From assembly GCA_007136565.1 (NCBI GenBank), contig SLGS01000216.1:1-7238 (forward strand): DNA of 7,238 nucleotides, written 5' to 3'. Under the pieces are notes generated by a model that did not search any database, had not been told where the DNA came from, and was given only the letters and a program-made list of their open reading frames with translations. Positions 1 to 7,238 of this stretch are shown one piece after another. Each line of letters opens with the position of its first letter. Within the stretch, counting starts at the first letter, position 1. A program made the translations under genes and the position numbers. This stretch comes from Clostridia bacterium. Lineage in GTDB: Bacteria > Bacillota > Sulfobacillia > SLMV01.

Positions 1-19
1 ACCGACCGTTTCGGTCTGA

Positions 20-349
20 ACCAGGAACCCATCGTGCCCGTGTTCGGACTCAATCGTGGCGTACGTTACGGGTTTCCCGGCCCGGCAGAGTGAAAGGGCG
101 AATTCGCGACAATGGTCGGGCGGATACAACGTCAGCCCGGATTCCCAGCCGATCCTCGGTTCCGTTCCCGGGTTGGATGGATATTGGATGGCCGTCGGGT
201 TCAGTGGTCACGGGTTCATGGTCGCGCCCATGGCCACCCGGGTGTTGGCGCAAATGATCGCCGGCATGGAAGTGGATATGGATATCTCCGGATTGGACCT
301 GGGGCGCTTCGACAGGGGAGAGCTGCTGCTGGAACCCAATGTAGTTTGA
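20..349 (+). pseudogene. C-terminal part of a DAO-family FAD oxidoreductase (sarcosine oxidase beta-like), frame broken upstream
   Basis: The readable protein is the C-terminal end of an FAD-dependent amine/amino-acid oxidoreductase of the DAO (D-amino-acid oxidase/sarcosine oxidase beta) family, enzymes that oxidise secondary amines or imino acids with FAD. The family hallmarks appear in order: WSGGYNVSPDSQPILG, then GYWMAVGFSGHGF, then the tail MDISGLDLGRF ending in EPNVV at the stop (347-349). Family members are usually 370-400 residues, but this frame is closed by TGA at 17-19, only about 100 residues from the end. A GTG at 56 could start a short ORF, but no SD precedes it and half a FAD enzyme would not fold. 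Frame 1 is open from 1 to 90 (stop 91-93), so one base gained between about 20 and 90 would explain the break. It may be a real frameshift, a pseudogene or a sequencing error. The substrate cannot be told. The gene converges on pruA. Confidence 0.7.
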
Positions 350-412
350 GCCGGATCGAGGGATGCGAGTTTAGCCGGGATCCCTCCGGTTCCCTTCGTT
401 TCCCCGGCGAAA

Positions 413-452
413 CCGGCGGCGCCCGGGCTCACCTTGTCCCGGGCACCGCCAG
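413..452 (-). terminator. Hairpin terminator after pruA, in the convergent gap
   Basis: Fifteen bases after the pruA stop, the minus-strand RNA can fold a 15-bp stem (438-452 with 413-427) around a 10-base loop (428-437). The core is GCCCGGG pairing with CCCGGGC, extended by GGCGG with CCGCC. On the minus strand the two imperfect positions are U-G wobbles, while on the plus strand they become a C-A mismatch and another unpaired position. The hairpin is therefore best as RNA from pruA. Only a UUU run follows, so it is a weak classical intrinsic terminator. It may still slow polymerase or protect the 3' end for both converging units. A second, weaker pairing (CCGGTT 386-391 with AACCGG 411-416) overlaps it. 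Confidence 0.55.
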
Positions 453-466
453 GCGAAGGAATTATT

Positions 467-2098
<1,632 letters not shown>

Positions 2099-2105
2099 GA
2101 AATTT

Positions 2106-2114
2106 CTCCCCTTT
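2106..2114 (-). promoter_or_regulatory. Shine-Dalgarno site that selects the TTG start of pruA
   Basis: The minus strand reads AAAGGGGAG here, seven bases before TTG at 2098. This is a better site than the weak GGA before the in-frame ATG at 2077, so the TTG is preferred. The rest of the gap to the SDR stop (2115-2206) contains a small wobble-paired hairpin on the minus strand (2166-2172 with 2176-2182), no U-run, and no -35/-10 pair that I would defend. Confidence 0.65.
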
Positions 2115-2206
2115 CACTCCTCGAAGATACGAAACCTCCATCGCGGTTCGGCATCACCTCCGCATGGCACCCCGTGGGCACCCGCGATAGGAACAATGGC
2201 ACGTAC

Positions 2207-3259
2207 TCACGAACCGTATTCGCGCATGAGTTCGATCTCCCTTTGGCGAATCGCGGGATAGCCCCGCGGAACTTCGCGAGACATGATCCAGCGAAGGGTA
2301 GCACCCATCCAATCGGCGTAGGGAGTACCCTGGAACCCGAACGTCGTCTCGAGCCTATCCGTACTAACGATCTTCGGGCTCGGAACGGGGACCGAGTAAT
2401 TCGGCCCCAACCGCCGGCGGATCAATTCCCGCGGAACGTAGGTGATCTCGGGGCGCGGAACTCCCAGTATTATCGCCAAACCGTAGCAATAACGCTCCAT
2501 GGTCATGATCTGTGGTCCGGCGACGTTGAATGCCCCGGAGAATCCCGACTCCGATTCCAAGATCGATACTACGGCCGAGGCGAGGTCACCGCTGAACACT
2601 TTCTGAAAAACGCCACCTCGGCTTTCCTCGGGAAGCAATATTCCCCGGCCGTCACCCACCCTGCGCGCGAAGAACTCCGTTCGCCCCGTGGGATCGCGCG
2701 GGCCTTCGATCTGAGGTGGTCTCAGTATTGCGTTCGGAATCCCCCCGGCGCCGAGGACGCCTACGAGGACCGACTCGGCCTCGAGTTTACCCCTGCGATA
2801 GCCGGGTGCTTCCAGGGATATCTCCTTTTGAAGCCAACCGCACTTCGCGGGGGCGTCGTCTTCCGACAGGATGTGCATGTTCGCGAAGGGATCGTATCCA
2901 TCGCGGTGATCGGCCCCCGAGGATAACTCTTCGAGTGGCGGTTCGCCGGGACCATGATAGACCGCACCCGAGCTGGTCAGGACGTACTTGCCCGGGTGCG
3001 AGAGGACGTGCAAGACTTCTTGAACCGCCGCTCCACTCATGGCGGAGTTATCGAAAACGGCGTCGAACGTTTCACCCGACAGGCTCGAGGCCACGTCTCC
3101 GGGCGAGTTCCTATCCGCTCTAACGTGCCCGACCCTATCATCGAAGGGAAACGGAGTAACCCCGCGGCTGAGTACGACCACCTCATGGCCCCTCGAGACC
3201 AGGAGATGCACGGCGTATCTTCCGAAGAATCTCGTGCCACCCAACACCAGGATCTTCAT
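2207..3259 (-). CDS. NAD(P)-dependent epimerase/dehydratase-like protein (extended SDR), exact substrate unknown
   Basis: This 350-residue soluble protein has a Rossmann fold of the short-chain dehydrogenase/reductase class. It begins MKILVLGGTRFFG, where GGTRFFG (7-13) is the dinucleotide-binding glycine motif. The TSSGAVY strand follows at about 95-101, and the catalytic pair Y154/K158 is in YRRGK. A later substrate-domain segment contains ILRPPQIEGPRD and FNVAGPQ. The layout resembles NAD-dependent epimerase/dehydratases (COG0451-like), including the subgroup related to chloroplast CSP41 proteins, where nucleotide-sugar or RNA roles are reported. The sequence does not decide between these, so I assign no substrate. 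No signal peptide or membrane segment is seen. The ATG at 3259 follows AGGAGG (3265-3270) with five bases of spacing. That SD overlaps the leuS stop (3270-3272), so translation is probably coupled to leuS and transcription governed by its T-box. Confidence 0.85.
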   Translation of the reverse strand: MKILVLGGTRFFGRYAVHLLVSRGHEVVVLSRGVTPFPFDDRVGHVRADRNSPGDVASSLSGETFDAVFDNSAMSGAAVQEVLHVLSHPGKYVLTSSGAVYHGPGEPPLEELSSGADHRDGYDPFANMHILSEDDAPAKCGWLQKEISLEAPGYRRGKLEAESVLVGVLGAGGIPNAILRPPQIEGPRDPTGRTEFFARRVGDGRGILLPEESRGGVFQKVFSGDLASAVVSILESESGFSGAFNVAGPQIMTMERYCYGLAIILGVPRPEITYVPRELIRRRLGPNYSVPVPSPKIVSTDRLETTFGFQGTPYADWMGATLRWIMSREVPRGYPAIRQREIELMREYGS

Positions 3260-3269
3260 CGGATCCTCC

Positions 3270-5717
3270 TCAGATGACGAAATTGACCAACTTGTCGGGA
3301 ACCACTATTACGCGCTTGACCCCGTCGGTGAGATACGCCGCCACCCTATCATGTCCGCGGGCGGCGTCCTCGATTTCCTCCCCGGTGGATCCCGCGGGAA
3401 CCTGCACCGTGGCGCGCAGCTTTCCGTTGACCTGGACGGCGATCTCGACGGTGTCCATCTTCATCTTGTCGGGATCCGCCACGGGCCACGGCTGATCGAA
3501 GATGGAGTATTCACCGCCTAGCGACTCCCACATTTCCTCGGAGAAATGGGGAGTAAAGGGTGCCATCAGCAAGAGCAGTGTCTTCGTCGCCGACATCAGA
3601 GCATCTCGGTTCTGCTCTACGGGGGGCACGTCGGCCTCGTATTGATAAAGTGCGTTGGTCAGTTCCATCATGCGGGCCACGCAGGTATTGAAGTGGAACT
3701 CCTCGGCATCCCCGGTGACGCGCTCAATTGCACTGTGTTCGACGTAGGCCAATCGGGCGTCGGCCTCGGTAGCATCGCCGTCACCGCCCCCTTCGCCAAT
3801 CTCCGCCACGGATTGGACCCACCGTCTCACTCTATCGATGAACCGGGAGGTGGCCCTGATCCCGTCATCTTCCCAGGCACCTCCTTCGACGTAATTGAAG
3901 CCGAAGGCCAGGTACAGTCTGAAGACGTCGGAACCGTGGTCGGTAATGTAGTCGTCCGGCGAAACGACGTTGCCCCGGGACTTGCTCATTCGCCTCCCGT
4001 CGGGGCCGAGGATCATCCCCTGGTGAGTAAGCGAAGAGAAGGGTTCGCGGAACCCAACGTGCCCCAGGTCGTAGAGCACGTGGTTTATGAATCGCGCGTA
4101 CAGGAGATGCATCACCGCGTGCTCAATCCCGCCGACGTACTTGTCCACGGGTAGCATGGCGTCTACCCGGGTTCGATCGAAGGGCTGTTCGTCGTTGGCA
4201 CTGTCGGGATATCTCAGGAAGTACCACGAGGAGTCGACGAAGGTATCCAGGGTGTCGACGTCCCTCCTGGCGGGGCCACCGCATTCTGGGCAGGAAGTCT
4301 TCACGAAGTCTTCAGAGCTGGCCAGGGGGGCGCGTCCCCGCGGGGCGTAGTCGACCTCGTGGGGAAGTTCGACGGGTAGATCCTCGATGGGGACCGCAAC
4401 GGCGCCACACTCATCGCAGTGGATCATGGGTATGGGCGCACCCCAGTACCTCTGGCGGGATACAAGCCAGTCCCGCAATCTGTAGGTAATGGCGGATTCG
4501 CCCAGTCCCTCGTCCCGAAGGGCGTCGGTGATGGCGACGCGGGCGGCGGCGGAGGTCAACCCATCGAAGCGACCACTGTTCACCAGGACGCCATCTTCGG
4601 TGTAGGGGAGGGGTGCCTCGGATCGATCCGAAGACGTGACGACCCTGGGAATGGGCAAGTCGTGGGCCTCCGAGAATTCGAAATCCCGCTCGTCGTGCCC
4701 GGGAACCGCCATTACGGCTCCGGTGCCGTAGGACAAGATGACGTAATCCGCGATCCAGATGGGTACCCTTTCACCGCTGAGTGGGTGTTTCGCGTAACCA
4801 CCGGTAAAAACCCCGGTCTTCTCCCGTTCCAAGGATGTGCGCTCCAGCTCCGACTTGCGCGCGGAACGCTCGATATATTCCGTCACGGCCCGCTCCCTGT
4901 CCTGGGAGGCAATGCGGGCCACCATGGGGTGTTCGGGGGCCAGGACCAGGTAATTGGCCCCGAAAAGGGTGTCGGCTCGGGTTGTAAAGACCTCGATGGA
5001 GTCTCCTCCGTCGGCCAGGGGGAACCTGATCTTTGCGCCCTCGGACCTGCCGATCCAATTCCTTTGCATCTCCTTGGTTCTCTCGGGCCAATCGAGATCG
5101 TCGAGGCCCTCCAGGAGGCGATCGGCGTACTCCGTTATGCGGAAGAACCACTGAGTCATATTCCTGTGGACGACGGGACTGTCACAGCGTTCGCATGCTC
5201 CATCGAGTACCTGTTCGTTGGCCAATACCGTCTGGCAATCGGGGCACCAGTTCACGGGCGCCTCCGCTCGATAGGCCAACCCGGCGCGATGTAGCTGCAG
5301 GAACAGCCATTGGGTCCAACGGTAATACGACGGATCACAGGTCACCACTTCGTAGTCCCAATCGAACATCGCTCCCATGGCCCTCAGTTGCTCGCGCATG
5401 GTCTCGATGTTCGCCCACGTGGACTCTTCGGGGTGAATACCGGTCTGTATTGCGTAGTTTTCGGCGGGAAGGCCGAAGGCATCGAAACCCATGGGTTCGA
5501 AAACCTCGTAGCCCTGCATGCGCTTCATCCGGGCCCAGGAATCGGTCAAACCGAAATTGTACCAATGTCCCACGTGGAGCTTGGCCCCGGAAGGATACGA
5601 AAACATGGATAGGACGTAGTACTTGTCCCGAAGCCGGCCCGGATCGAAACTATAGAGTCCAGTTTCCTCCCACCGACGCTGCCATTTCTCATCGATCTGC
5701 ACGGAATATCCCGTCAA
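3270..5717 (-). CDS. leuS: Leucyl-tRNA synthetase (class I)
   Basis: This cytoplasmic enzyme charges tRNA-Leu with leucine at the cost of ATP and edits misacylated products. From the chosen start it has 815 residues, within the usual 800-880. Visible in order: the HIGH-type signature HVGH (48-51) in the Rossmann domain; a zinc module with Cys pairs CPDC (158/161) and CERC (175/178); the CP1 editing domain with FTTRADTLFG (about 244-253) and GTGAVMAVPGHDERD (about 331-345), including the conserved editing Asp; a second Cys set, CDEC (434/437) and CPEC (476/479); DSSWYFLRY; the KMSKS loop as RMSKS (576-580); the anticodon-binding helical region; and the C-terminal VNGKLRATVQVP and VPDKLVNFVI. 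The start is TTG at 5717, six bases after GGAGGTGAT, giving MTGYSVQIDEKWQ, a normal LeuRS N-terminus. A longer reading from GTG at 5750 would begin inside the leader terminator and is unlikely. All catalytic parts are intact. It is first in an operon with the SDR gene. Confidence 0.97.
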   Translation of the reverse strand: MTGYSVQIDEKWQRRWEETGLYSFDPGRLRDKYYVLSMFSYPSGAKLHVGHWYNFGLTDSWARMKRMQGYEVFEPMGFDAFGLPAENYAIQTGIHPEESTWANIETMREQLRAMGAMFDWDYEVVTCDPSYYRWTQWLFLQLHRAGLAYRAEAPVNWCPDCQTVLANEQVLDGACERCDSPVVHRNMTQWFFRITEYADRLLEGLDDLDWPERTKEMQRNWIGRSEGAKIRFPLADGGDSIEVFTTRADTLFGANYLVLAPEHPMVARIASQDRERAVTEYIERSARKSELERTSLEREKTGVFTGGYAKHPLSGERVPIWIADYVILSYGTGAVMAVPGHDERDFEFSEAHDLPIPRVVTSSDRSEAPLPYTEDGVLVNSGRFDGLTSAAARVAITDALRDEGLGESAITYRLRDWLVSRQRYWGAPIPMIHCDECGAVAVPIEDLPVELPHEVDYAPRGRAPLASSEDFVKTSCPECGGPARRDVDTLDTFVDSSWYFLRYPDSANDEQPFDRTRVDAMLPVDKYVGGIEHAVMHLLYARFINHVLYDLGHVGFREPFSSLTHQGMILGPDGRRMSKSRGNVVSPDDYITDHGSDVFRLYLAFGFNYVEGGAWEDDGIRATSRFIDRVRRWVQSVAEIGEGGGDGDATEADARLAYVEHSAIERVTGDAEEFHFNTCVARMMELTNALYQYEADVPPVEQNRDALMSATKTLLLLMAPFTPHFSEEMWESLGGEYSIFDQPWPVADPDKMKMDTVEIAVQVNGKLRATVQVPAGSTGEEIEDAARGHDRVAAYLTDGVKRVIVVPDKLVNFVI

Positions 5718-5723
5718 GGGACG

Positions 5724-5732
5724 ATCACCTCC
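5724..5732 (-). promoter_or_regulatory. Strong Shine-Dalgarno site of leuS
   Basis: The minus strand reads GGAGGTGAT, a nine-base match to the 16S rRNA 3' end, six bases before TTG at 5717. It comes directly after the U-run of the T-box terminator, so it exists only in read-through transcripts. Its place is the main reason to start leuS at 5717. Confidence 0.8.
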
Positions 5733-5801
5733 ATAAAAATAGGCCTTCACCCGTAGAGACGGAACGGAGTCCGTGGTACCACTCTACTTGGGCGAAAGCC
5801 C
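5733..5801 (-). terminator. Regulated intrinsic terminator of the leuS T-box
   Basis: GGCUUUCGCCC (5800-5790) pairs with GGGUGAAGGCC (5752-5742) over 11 bp with two G-U pairs. Inside it GUAGAG (5787-5782) pairs with CUCUAC (5758-5753), and ACGGA (5774-5770) pairs with UCCGU (5763-5759) around a six-base loop, leaving UGGUACC as a bulge. The run UAUUUUUAU follows at once (5741-5733). Formation of this hairpin ties up the T-box sequence, which makes it the expected alternative to the tRNA-stabilised antiterminator. It indicates control at transcription termination rather than at translation. Confidence 0.88.
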
Positions 5802-5958
5802 CACTCTCGGCATCTAACGTTGCCCGACGGAGGTGGCTGGGGCAAACTGCCTTCACCACCTCGACTCCGGGGTGAGTTCGGAGTTCGAAGCGGTGCGCCT
5901 TTCACCGGCCGGCAGCTCTCTGTGCTCGCCCTCACTCCTAATACTCCCCGTCGATGTC
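5733..5958 (-). promoter_or_regulatory. T-box riboswitch of leuS, specifier codon CUC (Leu)
   Basis: All landmarks of a T-box leader are present, in order on the minus strand. The Stem I base is UCGAC (5954-5950) and GGGG (5949-5946) pairing with GUCGA (5865-5861) and CCCC (5872-5869). The specifier loop has AGUAUUA on the 5' side and GAACUCA on the 3' side, the usual loop-E layout (AGUA opposite GAA), closed above by GGAGU with ACUCC. The specifier is CUC (5876-5874), a leucine codon, followed by A. The apical part of Stem I carries AGAGAG and GGUGAAAGG, the conserved distal motifs. A second stem pairs GGUGG with CCACC (about 5860-5856 and 5836-5832), with an inner GGCA/UGCC. The T-box sequence itself, AGAGUGGUACCACGG (5785-5771), contains the UGGU bulge that should pair with the NCCA end of uncharged tRNA. 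High uncharged tRNA-Leu should favour the antiterminator and leuS expression. The exact antiterminator helix is uncertain. Confidence 0.93.
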
Positions 5959-5959
5959 T

Positions 5960-5988
5960 TTGGGAATTGACTTTTCATACATGATACT
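5960..5988 (+). promoter_or_regulatory. Possible divergent promoter for the deacetylase gene
   Basis: On the plus strand TTGGGA (5960-5965) and GATACT (5983-5988) lie 17 bases apart, each matching four of six consensus positions. It would give an untranslated leader of roughly 100 bases before TTG at 6093. It overlaps the -10 region of the leuS promoter on the other strand, so the two could interfere. The match is weak, and TTGACT at 5967 has no partner at a proper distance. Confidence 0.3.
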
Positions 5989-6009
5989 AGAGGGTGGTGG
6001 CATCGGCAA
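5981..6009 (-). promoter_or_regulatory. Sigma-70-type promoter for the leuS operon
   Basis: On the minus strand TTGCCG (6009-6004) and TATCAT (5986-5981) are separated by exactly 17 bases. They match the TTGACA/TATAAT consensus at four and five of six positions. Transcription would start near 5974, about 20 bases before Stem I of the T-box, which fits known T-box leaders. Position and spacing support it; the start site is inferred. Confidence 0.65.
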
Positions 6010-6032
6010 CAATGCGGGGCCACGCCCCTCCG

Positions 6033-6073
6033 AAAAATCATCCGAGACGACGGCCCTCGCCGTTCCTCGGATG
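6033..6073 (-). terminator. Terminator-like hairpin with U-run, minus strand, between divergent genes
   Basis: CATCCGAG (6039-6046) and CTCGGATG (6066-6073) form a perfect 8-bp stem. Within it, GACGGC (6049-6054) pairs with GCCGTT (6059-6064) around a CCTC loop. On the minus strand the stem is followed by AUUUUU (6038-6033), the signature of an intrinsic terminator. It would stop antisense transcription leaving the deacetylase gene before it reaches the leuS promoter. On the plus strand the same hairpin sits in the deacetylase leader, two bases before its SD, and could affect translation or mRNA stability there. Confidence 0.55.
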
Positions 6074-6075
6074 CG

Positions 6076-6085
6076 AAGGGAAGGA
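6076..6085 (+). promoter_or_regulatory. Shine-Dalgarno site selecting the TTG start of the deacetylase lipoprotein
   Basis: AAGGGAAGGA ends seven bases before TTG at 6093. No ATG or GTG in the same frame nearby gives both an SD and a signal peptide, so this site decides the start. Confidence 0.6.
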
Positions 6086-6092
6086 CATTTCC

Positions 6093-7238
6093 TTGGTACG
6101 TGTCGCAACGTTAGTGTTGGTCCTGATACTCCTGATACCCCTCGGACCGCTGGCTTGTGGATCCCAGGATGCCTACGACGAGGGGCCGGCGGATCCGCCC
6201 GCCGAGGATCCCTCCCGGGACGAATCCACCGAAACCGATGAGGACGGGGGGCCCGAACCGGCGGATCCCTCCACCGGCGAAGGCGTCGCGGAAGACGGGG
6301 GAGAAGAGGACGAGGAAAGAGGGGATGAAACCCCGGTCGTCGACCCGGGGCCCGCTAGCGGATTACCACCCAATGAACTGGGGAGTGTACCCATCCTGAT
6401 GTACCACCACTTCGGCTCGGAAGAGGATACCTGGACCCGCACCCTCGAAAACTTCGAAGCCGACCTGGAGTTTCTCTACGAGAACGGGTATCGACCGATC
6501 CCGATGCGCGATTACGTCTCCGGCTCCATCGATCTACCCCGGGGCATGTCGCCCGTGGTAATCACCTTTGACGACGGCCTGGCATCCCAGCTACGTTGGT
6601 CCGAAGGGGGCGTCGGTTATCCCCACCCGGACTGCGCCGTCGCGATCCTAACCGAATTCGCCCGGGACAAAGACGGGTTCGAGACCCACGCCGTCTTCTA
6701 CCTGAACTCTCCCAGGCCTTTCCATCCCCTCGACGCAGATGACATCCCTGAAACGCTCCGATGGCTGGTGGACCACGGCTTCGAACTGGGCAATCACACC
6801 CATTACCACGCGGATTTTCGCGAAGTAACGAGCCCCGATGAGATACAGAGGGTAATAGCCCTGACCCAGTCCATGGTGGACGAAGCCATACCCGGAGGCT
6901 ATCCACTGGAGTCCTTCGCCCTCCCCTACGGGCTCTGGCCGCGGGATGGTGAGCTCGCCGTCGCGGGAGAGCACGGTGAGACCACATATAGACATGAGAG
7001 CATAGTCCTGGTGGGCGCGAACCCGGCACCATCACCTTACGACCGCGGATTTGACCCGCTCAACACCCCGAGGATTCGCGCTTCGCAGGATCAATGGGAC
7101 CTTTGGTTTCCCGAACTGGATCGAAATCCCCACAGGAGGTACGTAAGTGACGGGGATACCTCGACGGTGACCATACCCGCAGATCTCGAGGATCGCCTGG
7201 ACGAGGCATCCGTTGGTGATCGAGAAGTCGTCCTGGCA
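6093..7238 (+). CDS. Putative lipoprotein polysaccharide deacetylase (NodB domain), 3' end outside window
   Basis: 382 residues are visible, open to the window edge. From TTG at 6093 the protein begins MVRVATLVLVLILLIPLGPLAC, a short basic start plus hydrophobic core ending at Cys22. This looks like a lipoprotein signal, although the -3 residue is Pro instead of the usual Leu. Residues about 24-97 are a disordered-looking linker rich in Asp, Glu, Pro and Gly, about four in ten acidic. The catalytic domain starts at VPILMYHHF and shows the NodB motifs: TFDDG (158-162) with the base Asp160 and metal ligand Asp161; HTHYH (235-239) with metal ligands H235 and H239; and FALPYG (275-280) in the place of motif 3, where many members have RPPYG. 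Motifs 4 and 5 should follow beyond about residue 300 or past the edge. Members remove acetyl groups from cell-envelope sugars such as peptidoglycan or exopolysaccharide; the substrate here is unknown. It is divergent from leuS and probably acts outside the membrane. Confidence 0.85.
   Translation, partial: MVRVATLVLVLILLIPLGPLACGSQDAYDEGPADPPAEDPSRDESTETDEDGGPEPADPSTGEGVAEDGGEEDEERGDETPVVDPGPASGLPPNELGSVPILMYHHFGSEEDTWTRTLENFEADLEFLYENGYRPIPMRDYVSGSIDLPRGMSPVVITFDDGLASQLRWSEGGVGYPHPDCAVAILTEFARDKDGFETHAVFYLNSPRPFHPLDADDIPETLRWLVDHGFELGNHTHYHADFREVTSPDEIQRVIALTQSMVDEAIPGGYPLESFALPYGLWPRDGELAVAGEHGETTYRHESIVLVGANPAPSPYDRGFDPLNTPRIRASQDQWDLWFPELDRNPHRRYVSDGDTSTVTIPADLEDRLDEASVGDREVVLA

Noticed and set aside
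4600..5000. TTRAD instead of TTRPD and VPGHDERD instead of VPAHDERD in the LeuRS editing domain
   Set aside because: Both variants occur in ordinary bacterial LeuRS, and the conserved editing Asp is present, so there is no sign of lost editing.
4419..5294. Plus-strand ORF of 291 codons
   Set aside because: It is antisense to leuS across the editing and zinc domains; no SD, no recognisable motif.
5747..5935. Minus-strand ORF within the leuS leader
   Set aside because: The region is explained by conserved T-box structure, and the ORF has no credible SD or conserved composition.
6157..6399. Plus-strand ORF of 80 codons rich in Pro, Arg and Gly
   Set aside because: It is out of frame with the acidic linker of the deacetylase lipoprotein, whose frame carries the signal peptide and NodB motifs.

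Overview
The window is about 7.2 kb of moderately GC-rich bacterial chromosome (clearly above 50% G+C, judged by eye). It holds two complete and two partial or damaged protein genes plus one fully intact gene, and one RNA regulator. The clearest signal is a complete T-box riboswitch in front of leuS. T-box control of aminoacyl-tRNA synthetases points to the Bacillota/Actinomycetota/Chloroflexota side of the tree. The sequence does not let me name a genus. TTG initiation at three of the four visible gene starts, each with a good Shine-Dalgarno (SD) sequence, is a further trait of this genome.

Layout from left to right. (1) 20-349, plus strand: the C-terminal end of a DAO/sarcosine-oxidase-beta-type FAD oxidoreductase; its frame is closed just upstream, so it is either frameshifted or decayed. 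(2) 350-466: a short convergent intergenic region with a strong hairpin that acts best as the terminator of the minus-strand genes. (3) 467-2098, minus: pruA-type 1-pyrroline-5-carboxylate dehydrogenase, with a TTG start. (4) 2207-3259, minus: an extended-SDR, NAD-dependent epimerase/dehydratase-like protein. (5) 3270-5717, minus: leuS, leucyl-tRNA synthetase, with a TTG start. (6) 5733-5974, minus: the leuS leader, carrying a T-box with a CUC (Leu) specifier and a terminator, and behind it a sigma-70-type promoter at 5981-6009. (7) 6033-6073: a hairpin followed by a U-run on the minus strand, which separates the two divergent units. (8) 6093-7238 and beyond, plus: a secreted lipoprotein with an acidic linker and a NodB-type polysaccharide deacetylase domain, cut by the window edge.

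How the parts work together. leuS and the SDR gene are 10 bases apart, and the SD of the SDR gene overlaps the leuS stop codon, so they form one transcription unit. That unit should be switched on when uncharged tRNA-Leu accumulates. pruA follows on the same strand after a 108-base gap in which I see no convincing promoter or terminator, so it may share the transcript. A strong hairpin after pruA closes the unit. The deacetylase gene is transcribed away from leuS. Apart from the T-box arrangement these are familiar gene families. I found no phage, CRISPR, transposon, defence or other exotic system.
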